Below are positions 23,024 through 31,460 of a stretch of 32,525 nucleotides of DNA, piece after piece. A program made the position numbers and the translations under genes. The notes below the pieces were generated by a model that was not told where the DNA came from, did no database searches, and saw only the letters and a program-made list of their open reading frames with translations. Location: positions 4,465,531-4,498,055 of the forward strand of contig NZ_JTHL01000001.1 of NCBI RefSeq assembly GCF_000818195.1. Direction: 5' to 3'. The DNA is from Streptomyces sp. 150FB. Its GTDB lineage: Bacteria; Actinomycetota; Actinomycetes; Streptomycetales; Streptomycetaceae. Numbering within the stretch: the stretch's first letter is position 1; each line of letters begins with the position of its first letter.

Positions 23024-23812
23024 TCACCACCTTTCCAGCGGCGTGGTGAAGCGCAGTTCGGTCCGGTCGCCGGGGAAGGTGACGTCGGTCAGATCCACGA
23101 CGCGGTCATGGATGTCGTACGACACCTTCCGCAGCATCAGGACGGCCGTGCCCGGCGGGAGTTCGAGCTCCTCCGCCTCCTGCGGAGTCGGAGGGCGCGC
23201 GGTGACCCGTTCCTCCATGCGGTCCAGTTCGATGCCGACGGTGTGCAACTGGCTCTGCGTACCGCCCGGCCACGGCTCCTTGGTCTCGTCCAGCAGATCT
23301 GGGTTGGCCTCGACCATCGAGCGGATCAGATGCGAGGTCACGAGGGTGAGGGGCGCGCTCTCGGCCGAGTGCCGCGTGCGGTACGTCCGTACCACCAGCG
23401 CGGTTCCCTCCGGAACGCCGAGGGCCTCAGCGAGGTCCTTGTCCGCCCCGCTCTCCCGGTAGGAGGCGTGGAAAACGAGATCGTTCACGTCGAGCCCGGT
23501 GTCATGCTCCGTCGAGCCCGTCCTGAGCCGCTCGGTCTCGGGGCGGCGCGCCCGGTTCTTCTCCCACTGGTGACGCTCGCTCGCGCGCCGCACCGTCGTA
23601 CGGGCCTTCCGGACGACATTCCCGCGCCCGTGCGGCTTCTCGACGAGCCCCTCCTCCAGGAGCAGCCGGAGCGCGGCGCGGATCGTCGGCACGCTCCGCC
23701 GGTGATTCCGGGCGAGCCGCACCTCCGAGGGCAGCCGGTCGCCCGGCTTCAGGTCCCCCGCGCGGATGGACCGGCGGAGTTCCTCGGCGATCCGCTCGTA
23801 CGCCTTGGCCAT
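23024..23812 (-). CDS. GntR-family (HutC subfamily) transcriptional regulator
   Basis: 262 residues. The winged helix-turn-helix is at residues about 5-70 (YERIAEELRRSIRAGDLKPG, LPSEVRLARNHRRSVPTIRA, LLLEEGLVEKPHGRGNVV). From about 105 the C-terminal UTRA-type ligand domain follows (LAEALGVPEGTALVVRTYR, a helical stretch, PPGTAVLMLRKVSYD, DLTDVTFPGDRTELRF). An Arg-rich linker separates the two. It probably responds to a small metabolite and may control the adjacent glycosyltransferase or MFS gene. The start is ATG 23812. Confidence 0.88.
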   Translation of the reverse strand: MAKAYERIAEELRRSIRAGDLKPGDRLPSEVRLARNHRRSVPTIRAALRLLLEEGLVEKPHGRGNVVRKARTTVRRASERHQWEKNRARRPETERLRTGSTEHDTGLDVNDLVFHASYRESGADKDLAEALGVPEGTALVVRTYRTRHSAESAPLTLVTSHLIRSMVEANPDLLDETKEPWPGGTQSQLHTVGIELDRMEERVTARPPTPQEAEELELPPGTAVLMLRKVSYDIHDRVVDLTDVTFPGDRTELRFTTPLERW

Positions 23813-23904
23813 GCGTGCTCACCGTCCTGGTTCTCGCTGACGGCGCCAGCATGACTCCTCAAGACCTCCTGAGCACATGATCTCCTGACCGGCGTGTCCG
23901 GGTT

Positions 23905-25125
23905 TCAGGCCGCCAGTCCCGTGGCACGACGGTTCACGCGGTACACGTCGCGTACGCACAGGTTGAGGACGGTCGTCGCCACGATGAGGCCCGCGCACAC
24001 CAGGAGCACCGAGCGGGCGGGCCAGGTGTGCGCCGCGAGCGCGGTGATCAGGTAGCCGACCGGGATGGCCAGGCGTTCCCCGACCGAGTTGAAGGAGCTC
24101 ATGCGGCCCATCTCCTCCCGCGGTACGTACTGCTGGAACGCCGTCGTCCACGCCACGACCGCGATGTCCAGCCCGATGCCCGCCGGCAGCGCGCTCGCCA
24201 GTACCCAGGGGAACGGGAGGCCCAGCCCCATCGCGGCCAGCGGGACGAACAGCGCCGAGCCCGTCGTGACGGTGACCACCAGGAGGCGGTACGGCTTCCA
24301 GCGCAGGCACACCAGCGTCCCCAGCAGCAGGCCCCCGGCGAACGCGCCCTGGATCAGGCCCCAGGAGCGCGCCCCGTCGTACTGTTCGGCGGCCACGAGC
24401 GGGCCGAGGAGCTGGAAGCCGGCCAGCCAGGCCGCGACCACGAGGGTGCCGGCGGCCGTGTACGTCCACAGCCAGGTACGCGTACGGAAGCCGGACCAGC
24501 CGGCTCGCAGGTTGGCCACCGCGCTGCCGACCTTGACCGGAGCGGCCAGCCGCAGGCCGAGGAGCAGCACCGCGGCGGCGAGGAACGAGAACGCGTCCCA
24601 GCCCAGCGCCCACGCCGGACCCGCGACCGCCACGATCAGCCCGCCGGCCACCGGGCCGAGGATCTTGACCGCGTTGGTCGGCAGCCTGACGACGGCGTTG
24701 GCCTGTTGCAGGTGCTCCGCCGGGACGAGTTGGGGCACCACCCCCTGCGCGGCCGGAGCGGTGAAGGCACTCGCGACTCCTGAGACGAAGCCGCAGCACG
24801 CGATCGTGAGGGTCGAGGGATGCCCGGCTGCCACCGCCAGCGCCAGCGCGCCCTGCGCCGCACCGGCCACGACATTGCCGAGGAAAAGTATGCGGCTGCG
24901 CGACATACGGTCGGCGAGCACCCCGCCGACGAGGAGGAAGGCCACCGTCGGGACGGTGTTGGTGGCGAGTACGACGCCCAGCGATCCGGCGCCGCCGCCC
25001 TCCCCGATCACCGCGTAGGCGAGGGCGACAGGGGCCATCGCCGACCCGGTCGCCGAGATCAGGTTCGCCAGTACGAACCGCCCGAAGCCGGCCACACGCG
25101 ACAGCGCCACCCGGTCGTCCGGCAC
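23905..25125 (-). CDS. Major facilitator superfamily transporter
   Basis: 406 residues with about twelve membrane spans (ANLISATGSAMAPVALAYAV, LGVVLATNTVPTVAFLLVGG, GLLLGTLVCLRW and so on). The motif GGVLADRMSRSRI after the second span is the MFS loop signature. The N- and C-terminal halves look like the MdfA/enterobactin exporter-type drug efflux families common in Streptomyces. GTG 25125 is the start: GGGGGGA lies four bases upstream, and ATG 25179 would lie inside the terminator of the upstream protease gene. The substrate is unknown. It precedes the GntR gene by 92 bases. Confidence 0.85.
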   Translation of the reverse strand: MPDDRVALSRVAGFGRFVLANLISATGSAMAPVALAYAVIGEGGGAGSLGVVLATNTVPTVAFLLVGGVLADRMSRSRILFLGNVVAGAAQGALALAVAAGHPSTLTIACCGFVSGVASAFTAPAAQGVVPQLVPAEHLQQANAVVRLPTNAVKILGPVAGGLIVAVAGPAWALGWDAFSFLAAAVLLLGLRLAAPVKVGSAVANLRAGWSGFRTRTWLWTYTAAGTLVVAAWLAGFQLLGPLVAAEQYDGARSWGLIQGAFAGGLLLGTLVCLRWKPYRLLVVTVTTGSALFVPLAAMGLGLPFPWVLASALPAGIGLDIAVVAWTTAFQQYVPREEMGRMSSFNSVGERLAIPVGYLITALAAHTWPARSVLLVCAGLIVATTVLNLCVRDVYRVNRRATGLAA

Positions 25126-25161
25126 TCGGTCCCCCCTGCCTGCCCCGCCCGCCCGAAACAT

Positions 25162-25205
25162 AAAAAAGAGGTGGGGCACCGGAGTTGACCCGGTACCCCA
25201 CCCTC
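25162..25205 (-). terminator. Rho-independent terminator of the HtrA-like gene
   Basis: On the minus strand a long stem (GAGGGTGGGG with CCCCACCTC and CCGG pairing, 25168-25205) is followed by six T residues. It lies about 70 bases after the protease stop and just before the MFS start. Confidence 0.85.
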
Positions 25206-25274
25206 ATCGTACGACGTACGTCCTGCCTCGTACGGTGTGCCGCTCGACGGCAGTACCGCCCGTAATACACGCGG

Positions 25275-26759
25275 TTAGCTGTCGCCCTTGCGCGCGTCCA
25301 GGGTGACCTGGGTCGTCGACTCCTTGCCGTCGCGCTTGTACGTAAGTGTGATCTTGTCACCCGGCTTGTGGGTCCAGATCTCACCGATCAGGGTCGGGCC
25401 GCTGTCGATCACGGTGTCGTTGAACTTCGTGATGACATCGCCCGGCTTGAGCCCCGCCTTCGCCGCCGGACCGTTGGGCGTGATCGACGGCGAGCCGCCG
25501 CCGACACCCTCAGGGGCGATGGTGGCGCCGTCGTCGCTGCCCGCGCCCTGCGCGGTCTCACCCAGATTGACCGTCGCGCCGATGACCGGGTAGACGGGGG
25601 TGCCGGTCTTGATGAGCTGCTGTGCGACCGTCCTCGCCTGGTTGACCGGGATCGCGAAGCCAAGACCGATCGAGCCCGCCTGGGACTGGCCCATGCCACC
25701 GCTGCCCGAGGGCTGGATCGCCGAGTTCATGCCGATGACCGCGCCCCGCGAGTCCAGCAGCGGACCGCCGGAGTTGCCCGGGTTGATGGAGGCGTCGGTC
25801 TGGAGGGCGCTCATGTACGAGTTGCTGCTGCCGGTCTCGTCCCCCGAGGCCACCGGGCGGTTCTTGGCGCTGATGATGCCCGTGGTGACGGTGTTGGAGA
25901 GGCCGAACGGCGCGCCGATCGCGATGGTCGAGTCGCCGACAGCGACCTGGTCGGAGTTGCCCAGGGCCAGCGGGTGCAGGCCCGCCGGGGCGTTCTTCAG
26001 CTTGATGACGGCCACGTCGTAGCCCTCGGCCCTGCCGACGACCTCGGCGGCGTACTTCTTGCCGTTCGAGAAGGTCGCGCTGAGGTCACCGCCGCTGGCC
26101 ACCGACGCCACAACGTGGTTGTTGGTAAGGATGTGACCCTGTTTGTCATAAATAAAGCCGGTACCGGTGTCGCCCGAGCCGTCGCTGCTCTTGGCCTCGA
26201 TGGTGACCACGCTCGGCAGCGCCCTGTCCGCCACGCCGGCGACCGTACTCGCGTCGCGCTTGACGTCACCGGGGGCCTGCGCCGCCGAGACGGTCGTCGA
26301 ACCGGAGCCGTTGTCGTTGCTCTCGGCGGCCCAGTAACCGATTCCGCCGCCGATCCCTCCGGCGACCAGCGCGCCGACGATCACCGCGGCGACCAGTCCG
26401 CCCGTCCGCCTGCGCGGGGCATGGTGCACCGGTTCCGGCGCGCCCCAGCCGGGACCGCCGTCACCGCCGGCGCCACCGCCTCCGTAGGAGGGGTACACGG
26501 GCGGGGGCGGCGGCCATCCCGCGCCGGCCGCCGGGGTGACGGGCGGCGAACCGGCAGGTGTCCCGGTGGGAGGCGGGGGAGGTCCGGCGGGCGCGCCCAC
26601 GGGCTCGGGAGGCACATCGCCGCGCTTGTCGGCGACCACGGTCGGGTCGTACCCAGCCTCTCTCGGAGGAGACGCGGGTGTGCCCTCGGGAGCGGCATCC
26701 GGCACGGGAGGTACGGAGTGGGCGGCGGGGGCCGCATTGCCCTCGTTCTCGGTGCTCAC
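25275..26759 (-). CDS. HtrA-like membrane-anchored serine protease with PDZ domain
   Basis: 494 residues. GTG 26759 is the start, with GAGGAG nine bases upstream. Residues 1-115 are a Pro/Gly/Ala-rich cytoplasmic tail, and about 119-143 form one membrane span (GGLVAAVIVGALVAGGIGGG). The trypsin-like domain follows, with catalytic triad His 215 (ILTNNHVV), Asp 248 (YDVAVIKL) and Ser 330 (NPGNSGGPL). A PDZ domain is at about 400-485 (KAGLKPGDVITKFNDTVI). Such proteins degrade or chaperone misfolded envelope proteins outside the membrane. It has its own terminator. Confidence 0.93.
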   Translation of the reverse strand: MSTENEGNAAPAAHSVPPVPDAAPEGTPASPPREAGYDPTVVADKRGDVPPEPVGAPAGPPPPPTGTPAGSPPVTPAAGAGWPPPPPVYPSYGGGGAGGDGGPGWGAPEPVHHAPRRRTGGLVAAVIVGALVAGGIGGGIGYWAAESNDNGSGSTTVSAAQAPGDVKRDASTVAGVADRALPSVVTIEAKSSDGSGDTGTGFIYDKQGHILTNNHVVASVASGGDLSATFSNGKKYAAEVVGRAEGYDVAVIKLKNAPAGLHPLALGNSDQVAVGDSTIAIGAPFGLSNTVTTGIISAKNRPVASGDETGSSNSYMSALQTDASINPGNSGGPLLDSRGAVIGMNSAIQPSGSGGMGQSQAGSIGLGFAIPVNQARTVAQQLIKTGTPVYPVIGATVNLGETAQGAGSDDGATIAPEGVGGGSPSITPNGPAAKAGLKPGDVITKFNDTVIDSGPTLIGEIWTHKPGDKITLTYKRDGKESTTQVTLDARKGDS

Positions 26760-26974
26760 AGCTCTTTCTCCTCGGTTCCACGTCAGTCTTCGGCAAGAGT
26801 CCGCTCGACAAGTATCTGCGGTCAGCTTTTCCCACAACACGTCAGGCCACGGTAAGCGGGACCTGTGCGTCTTCCCGCCCATCCTTTATTCCGGACAAAA
26901 AGTACGCACCCCGAACCGCCTGGCCAAGGCCCGGCCGTCACCCGCATACCCCGAGGCAATGACACCATTACGCG

Positions 26975-27796
26975 GTGACTCAAGCACGTCAGCACAGCAT
27001 CCAGGTCGTCGCCCACCGCGGAGCTTCGGAGGACGCCCCCGAGCACACCCTGGCCGCGTACACCAAAGCCATCGAGGACGGCGCCGACGCCCTGGAGTGC
27101 GATGTACGGCTCACCGCCGACGGACACCTCGTGTGCGTCCACGACCGGCGCGTGAACCGCACCTCCAACGGACGCGGCGCCGTTTCGGCCCTGGAACTCG
27201 CCGATCTCTCGGCGCTCGACTTCGGCTCCTGGAAGGACAGCGAGGAGAGTCCCGACTGGCGGGACCCGGAGCTGACCTCCGTACTGACGCTGGAGCGACT
27301 CCTCGAACTGGTCTCGGACGCGGGGCGCCCCGTCCAGTTGGCCATCGAGACCAAGCACCCCACACGCTGGGCCGGGCAGGTGGAGGAGCGGCTGCTCCAC
27401 CTGCTGAAGCGATTCGGCCTCGACGAGCCGCGCCCCGGCGACCGGGACGGGACGGGCAGCCGCTCGTCCGTCCGGGTCATGAGCTTCTCCGCCCGCTCGC
27501 TCCAGCGAATCTCCGAAGCCGCGCCTCATCTGCCGACGGTCTACCTGATGCAGTTCCTCTCGCCGCGCTTCCGCGACGGGCGGCTGCCCGCCGGGGCCCG
27601 CATCGGCGGCCCCGGGATCCGGATCGTGCGCAGCCACCCCGGCTATGTCGCGCGGTTGCACAGAGCGGGCCACCGTGTCCATGTCTGGACGGTGAATGAG
27701 CCGGAAGACGTCGATCTCTGCGTCAACATGGGCGTCGAGGCGATTATCACCAACCGCCCCAAACAGGTGTTGACCCAGTTGGGACGGGCCGCCTGA
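26975..27796 (+). CDS. Glycerophosphodiester phosphodiesterase
   Basis: 273 residues. A TIM-barrel GDPD that hydrolyses glycerophosphodiesters to glycerol-3-phosphate and an alcohol. Active-site segments are AHRGASEDAPEHT (His 14, Arg 15, Glu 23), ALECDVRLT (metal-binding Glu/Asp) and LVCVHD. Later come LAIETKH and the C-terminal HVWTVNEPED and GVEAIITNRP. No signal peptide is present, so it is cytoplasmic. The start is GTG 26975; no strong ribosome site precedes it. It diverges from the HtrA gene over a 215-base promoter region. Confidence 0.93.
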   Translation: MTQARQHSIQVVAHRGASEDAPEHTLAAYTKAIEDGADALECDVRLTADGHLVCVHDRRVNRTSNGRGAVSALELADLSALDFGSWKDSEESPDWRDPELTSVLTLERLLELVSDAGRPVQLAIETKHPTRWAGQVEERLLHLLKRFGLDEPRPGDRDGTGSRSSVRVMSFSARSLQRISEAAPHLPTVYLMQFLSPRFRDGRLPAGARIGGPGIRIVRSHPGYVARLHRAGHRVHVWTVNEPEDVDLCVNMGVEAIITNRPKQVLTQLGRAA

Positions 27797-27981
27797 GACC
27801 GCTCGTACGACGGCGCATTCGACCTCCGTACCCCGGCGTTTCCCGCGTTACCTGGTGTACACCGGCGCGTTCGGTCCGTATCTGCTCATTTTGAGTGCGT
27901 CAATGGCTCGTCCGTGGCCGGTTTCCGGTCCAGGCCAATGGGGCATTCACACCGTGGCGTGGGGCAAAGGAGGTCTCGGGG

Positions 27982-28533
27982 GTGACATTCGTGGTGGCAC
28001 AAGAAGCGCCCACGTCGTCGAGCATGGCCGTAACCCATGGCCCTGCCGGCGTGGGGGAAGCACGACATCGGATGCGTGAGCAGTTGAGCCGCAGCGGGAT
28101 GTCGGACTCGGTCGTCGACGACGCGGTACTGGTCCTTTCCGAACTGCTCAGCAACGCGTGGCGGCACGGAAGGCCGCTCGGACACGGCGACGTGGGCGAC
28201 GGCGACATCCGCGCGGCCTGGTGCGTCGACAAGGCGGGCCGGCTGACGGTCGAGGTGACGGACGGCGGTGGCCCGACGCGGCCGGTGCCGGCGACACCCT
28301 CGGTCACGGCGCGCGGCGGCCGCGGGCTCAACATCATCACCGCCCTCGCCCAGGACTGGGGCGTACGGGACAGCTCGACCGGCGAGGTCACTGTCTGGGC
28401 GCTGATCACGGGCGGACACAGGCGCGACGACTTCGCCTCGCGGGTCACAGGACCCGGGATCGGGGTGGGGGTCGGCATGGGACTGGGTCCTGACTTCGAC
28501 GCGTACGACGAGCTGGGCCGGGACGTGGGCTGA
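27982..28533 (+). CDS. HATPase-domain regulatory protein (anti-sigma-type ATP-binding protein)
   Basis: 183 residues. GTG 27982 follows an excellent AAAGGAGG seven bases upstream, whereas an earlier ATG at 27895 has none. The HATPase_c fold is visible: N-box VLSELLSNAWRHGRP, G1-like TDGGGPTRPVP, and G2-like GGRGLNIITALA, ending with TVWALITGG. There is no kinase dimerisation domain, so it resembles RsbW/SpoIIAB-like switch proteins that are abundant in Streptomyces. The partner is not in the window. The C-terminal 35 residues are Gly-rich and disordered. Confidence 0.85.
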   Translation: MTFVVAQEAPTSSSMAVTHGPAGVGEARHRMREQLSRSGMSDSVVDDAVLVLSELLSNAWRHGRPLGHGDVGDGDIRAAWCVDKAGRLTVEVTDGGGPTRPVPATPSVTARGGRGLNIITALAQDWGVRDSSTGEVTVWALITGGHRRDDFASRVTGPGIGVGVGMGLGPDFDAYDELGRDVG

Positions 28534-28571
28534 TCCGACCGGCAAGCCGGCGGCCCCGACGGCCGGCGGCC

Positions 28572-28595
28572 CCGCTCACCCGCTCACCCGCTCAC
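28572..28595. repeat. Tandem octamer CCGCTCAC, 3 copies
   Basis: Three perfect units directly downstream of the HATPase gene. The last one forms the left arm of the following hairpin. Confidence 0.85.
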
Positions 28596-28610
28596 CGGGG
28601 GACGGTGAGC
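28590..28610 (+). terminator. Hairpin terminator of the HATPase gene
   Basis: GCTCACCG and CGGTGAGC, 8-bp perfect arms around a five-base loop, 57 bases after the stop codon. There is no T-run. Confidence 0.55.
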
Positions 28611-28638
28611 AGACAGGCACAGACCGCCGCGCGAGGCA

Positions 28639-28664
28639 CCGTACGTACAAACGCGTACGTACGG
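28639..28664. repeat. Perfect inverted repeat with 10-bp arms
   Basis: CCGTACGTAC (28639-28648) and GTACGTACGG (28655-28664) around AAACGC. It lies 129 bases before the DUF5926 start and may be an operator or an mRNA hairpin. Confidence 0.75.
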
Positions 28665-28792
28665 CCGTGCGGCGGACCACGCGTTCGGGCGGCGTGCCCC
28701 GCGCGTGGGATTTCCCCGTACGGCCGCCTATCCGGCCAGGCGCTAGGCTCGCGGCCTGTACCGCACCGCCGCTACCGGGAGAAAGCCACACC

Positions 28793-29758
28793 ATGGCCAA
28801 GAAGCGCCCCCAGACGAAGGCCTCCACGGCTCAGCTCAAGGACGGCCCTGTCCCGGTGGTCGGGGCACGCGAGCCCTGCCCGTGCGGTTCGGGCCGCCGC
28901 TACAAGGCCTGTCACGGCCGGGCGGCCTCGCACGCCGTGACCGAGCTGGTGCAGCGGCCCTTCGAGGGCCTGCCCGGCGAGGGCGACTGGGTCGCGCTGC
29001 GCGAGCTGGTGCCCGCGGCGACCGTCGAACTGACCCTGAAGGACGGGCTCCCCGAGGGCGTGCCCTCCGTGACGCTCGCGACCGTCCTGCCGATGGCCTG
29101 GCCCGCGCTGCGGCGCGACGACGGCTCCGTGCTGCTCGCCCTCCAGAACGACACCTCGTCCGGCGACCTCAGCAGGGACCTCGCCGACACGCTGCTCCGC
29201 GCGCTGACCGCAGAGCCCGGCAACCCGGTGACCGCGCAGCGGGTGCCCGCCGACGGGCCGCGCCTCCAGGACCTGCTCGACACCGAGGCCCCCTTCACGC
29301 CGGTCGTCCACACCGGATTCGAGTTCTGGGTGCCGGACGCGGAGAACGCCACGGCCGAGGTCTCCGCCTCCCTGGAGCGCGCCAACGAGGCCGCGATCCC
29401 GACCGTGCTGCTCCCGGGTCTCGACGCCGCCTACTGGTGCGAGACGCCGGAGAAGAACCACCTGCGCTGGGTCATGCCGTACCCCGAGGAGAAACTGCTC
29501 GACGCGCTCGCGCGGCTGAGCGCCGCCGGTACGGCCGGTCTCGGCGAAGGGACCCGGCTCGTGGGTTCTTTCCGCGCACACGGTCTGACCGTGCCGGTGT
29601 GGGACCTGCCGAGCGCGATGAGCGCCGAGGACTGCGAGAAGCCGGCGGCGGAATTCGCCGAGCGACTGACGGCCGCGCTCGCCACCGACGCGCCGCTGAC
29701 CGGCGACGAGCGCCGGGCGCGCGGCGGGCTCACCAACCGCCAGGTGACGCTGAGCTGA
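28793..29758 (+). CDS. DUF5926 protein with N-terminal SEC-C motif
   Basis: 321 residues. ATG 28793 is preceded by GGGAG eleven bases upstream. A Lys/Arg-rich start is followed by the SEC-C zinc motif PCPCGSGRRYKACHG (about residues 28-42), as found at the end of SecA and in other proteins that bind SecB-like or ribosomal partners. The remaining 275 residues form the DUF5926 domain of actinobacteria (EFWVPDAENATAEVSASLER, LDAAYWCETPEKNHLRWVMP). The function is unknown; cytoplasmic. It ends before a terminator. Confidence 0.88.
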   Translation: MAKKRPQTKASTAQLKDGPVPVVGAREPCPCGSGRRYKACHGRAASHAVTELVQRPFEGLPGEGDWVALRELVPAATVELTLKDGLPEGVPSVTLATVLPMAWPALRRDDGSVLLALQNDTSSGDLSRDLADTLLRALTAEPGNPVTAQRVPADGPRLQDLLDTEAPFTPVVHTGFEFWVPDAENATAEVSASLERANEAAIPTVLLPGLDAAYWCETPEKNHLRWVMPYPEEKLLDALARLSAAGTAGLGEGTRLVGSFRAHGLTVPVWDLPSAMSAEDCEKPAAEFAERLTAALATDAPLTGDERRARGGLTNRQVTLS

Positions 29759-29761
29759 GCC

Positions 29762-29800
29762 GCCGGGAAAGCCGGTGACACCTGTCACAGCTTTCCCGGC
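29762..29800 (+). terminator. Nested hairpin terminator after the DUF5926 gene
   Basis: An outer stem GCCGGGAAAGC/GCTTTCCCGGC (29762-29772 and 29790-29800) encloses a perfect GTGACA-CC-TGTCAC palindrome (29775-29788). It starts three bases after the stop. Confidence 0.8.
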
Positions 29801-29917
29801 CGTTCTTGCGCGAATCTTTGCGGACCACCCGCGTTTCGGCCTACCGGCAGGTAATTTCCTGTCCGAATACGTCGGATCGGATTTGCTAACAGCCAATCTC
29901 TTGTTACGGTTCTAGAA

Positions 29918-29957
29918 GCCCGGTCGCTGGTGCATCCCCCGTCGCCAGCGACCGGGC
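29918..29957 (-). terminator. Strong hairpin with 13-bp arms
   Basis: GCCCGGTCGCTGG (29918-29930) and CCAGCGACCGGGC (29945-29957). It lies 28 bases after the stop of the minus-strand secreted-protein gene, so a terminator is likely. Plus-strand promoter-like boxes TTGCTA and TACGGT just upstream (29883-29910) leave open a small RNA. Confidence 0.65.
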
Positions 29958-29984
29958 GTCAGCGTTTCCCGGACCTCCGGGCCC

Positions 29985-30581
29985 TCAACGGCCCGTCGAA
30001 GCGCCGGGCTTGGGGTCGGAGTTGAGCGCGGAGTCGGGGGCCGGTGCGCTTCCCGCCCGCAACAGCAGCCGCCCGGTATCGGCCTCCGCCGCCGGGGCGA
30101 ACTCCGCCACCGCCATGTACTGCGCCGCCGCTCCCCTGGACGCCTCACGCCGTGTCTCGCAGGCCGCGGGTTCGCCGGTGGCGGCGACCGCGCAGTGCGT
30201 CTGTACGGTCCGCCCGCCCGGGCCCATCAGGCTCAGTACGGCGAGGAGTTCGGCTCCGGTCGCGTTGCGGTAGTACGTACGGGCCCAGGTGCGGTCGCTG
30301 CCGCCGGCGCGCCCGGTGAGTACGCAGGTCTGCGCCTCGACGCCCTCGGGGGACGTGACGTCCGGGCCGCAGAGTTCGGACGTCGCACCGGATGCCGCCG
30401 GCCCTGGGGCCTTCGCGGGCTTCGCCGTCGTGGGTGCGTGCACGGCCGTCGCCGCCGTCCCGTCCGTCGTACCGGACGGTTTCGTGCCGTCGTACACGGA
30501 CACGGGTCCCGCCGAGGCGGCCAGCGGCACCAGTGCGGTGAACACCACAACTGCCGCGAGCCCGAGCATGCGGAGATTCAT
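29985..30581 (-). CDS. Secreted hypothetical protein
   Basis: 198 residues. ATG 30581 is preferred (AGGTGG nine bases upstream) over GTG 30593. Residues 1-25 are a signal peptide (MNLRMLGLAAVVVFTALVPL, cleavage after ASA). A Thr/Ala/Pro-rich linker (about 30-65) is followed by a compact domain of about 110 residues with Cys in ELCGPDV, QTCVLTG, THCAVAA and AACETR. These are four cysteines, likely two disulfides. Strands such as RTWARTYYRNATGAELLAVL suggest a beta fold. I recognise no named family. Confidence 0.75.
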   Translation of the reverse strand: MNLRMLGLAAVVVFTALVPLAASAGPVSVYDGTKPSGTTDGTAATAVHAPTTAKPAKAPGPAASGATSELCGPDVTSPEGVEAQTCVLTGRAGGSDRTWARTYYRNATGAELLAVLSLMGPGGRTVQTHCAVAATGEPAACETRREASRGAAAQYMAVAEFAPAAEADTGRLLLRAGSAPAPDSALNSDPKPGASTGR

Positions 30582-30773
30582 GGTGGGGCCCACCTGCCAC
30601 TACGGGGAGAATCACTGTCGGTGGGCCGAAGATATCGGCGGAATGGGGGCGCCCGGAGCGGCGCGCGCCCAATTCCCGTACAACTCGGTCCGCCTCACAC
30701 TCGTACGAGTGACAGCCGAGTGAGAGGCGCGTCCTGTGCTGTTCCGTTCTGTGCCGCTCCGTACCTGAGTACG

Positions 30774-31460
30774 TCAGTACGCGAGCCGGCTCCCGCCGTC
30801 CGGCGCGCTGGTGCTCGCCTCCACGAGCGCGTCCACAAGCGCCTCCACGTCCGGCACCCAGGGCGCGGCCGATCCGGGCAGCGGCGCACGTTCCCAGCGC
30901 ACCTGTCCGCCCGCGGCGTCGGACGGCGGCAGCATCACATAGCCGCCCTCGCCGTGGAAGCGCAGCGAACTCGGCACCCAGTCCTTGGCGTAGAGCAGCT
31001 CACCGAGCTGTTCGAGGGTGTACGGGGCCACCAGCAGCGACCAGCGGGTGGGCGTCGCTATGACCGGGCCGAGGCGCATGCCCATCGCGTCCAGCTCCAC
31101 CAGCGCGCGCGCCGCCGCGACGGCGGGCAGGCTCACCGCGCACGGCGCGCTGCCGCCGGTGGCGAGAACGATCGGAGCCGTCGGGCGATTGGTCCACCAC
31201 CAGCGCACCATGCGCTCGTCGGTGGACGCGGCGAGCAGTCCGGGGTCGAAGGGGTGTGCGCCGGGAACGGCACACTCGGGGTCGGGGCAGGCGCAGCCCT
31301 GGTCGCGCGTCCCACGCCCACCGGCGGCTTTCAGTCCTGCGCCGGGCAGTACGGGCCATCTCCACTCGGTGGCGCAGGTGAGCGCCGCTTCGAGCTGGGC
31401 AGGCCTTCCGTTGCGCCGGAGGAACCCGAGCCTGCGTCGCCTTCCGGGGATCTCGCGCAT
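30774..31460 (-). CDS. Primase/polymerase-like protein lacking visible catalytic aspartates
   Basis: 228 residues from ATG 31460; an in-frame upstream extension has no better start. The layout matches the Prim-Pol at 4483-5427: an N-terminal helix (LEAALTCATEWRWPVLPGAG), a Cys/His patch (CACPDPECAVPGAHPF), and then VRWWWTNRPTAPIVLATG. Where the active enzyme has IDLDI, this protein has VSLPAV. Where the other has TPSGGRHIW, it has TPTRWSLLV. The third motif region (FHGEGGYVMLPPS) is recognisable. It is therefore probably catalytically inactive, perhaps with a structural or regulatory role. Streptomyces databases often label such proteins bifunctional primase/polymerase. Confidence 0.75.
   Translation of the reverse strand: MREIPGRRRRLGFLRRNGRPAQLEAALTCATEWRWPVLPGAGLKAAGGRGTRDQGCACPDPECAVPGAHPFDPGLLAASTDERMVRWWWTNRPTAPIVLATGGSAPCAVSLPAVAAARALVELDAMGMRLGPVIATPTRWSLLVAPYTLEQLGELLYAKDWVPSSLRFHGEGGYVMLPPSDAAGGQVRWERAPLPGSAAPWVPDVEALVDALVEASTSAPDGGSRLAY

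Noticed and set aside
25126..25179. Upstream ATG start for the MFS transporter
   Set aside because: It lies within the terminator hairpin of the upstream gene; GTG 25125 has a better ribosome site.
25368..26855. 495-codon plus-strand frame
   Set aside because: Antisense shadow of the HtrA-like protease, whose catalytic triad is complete.
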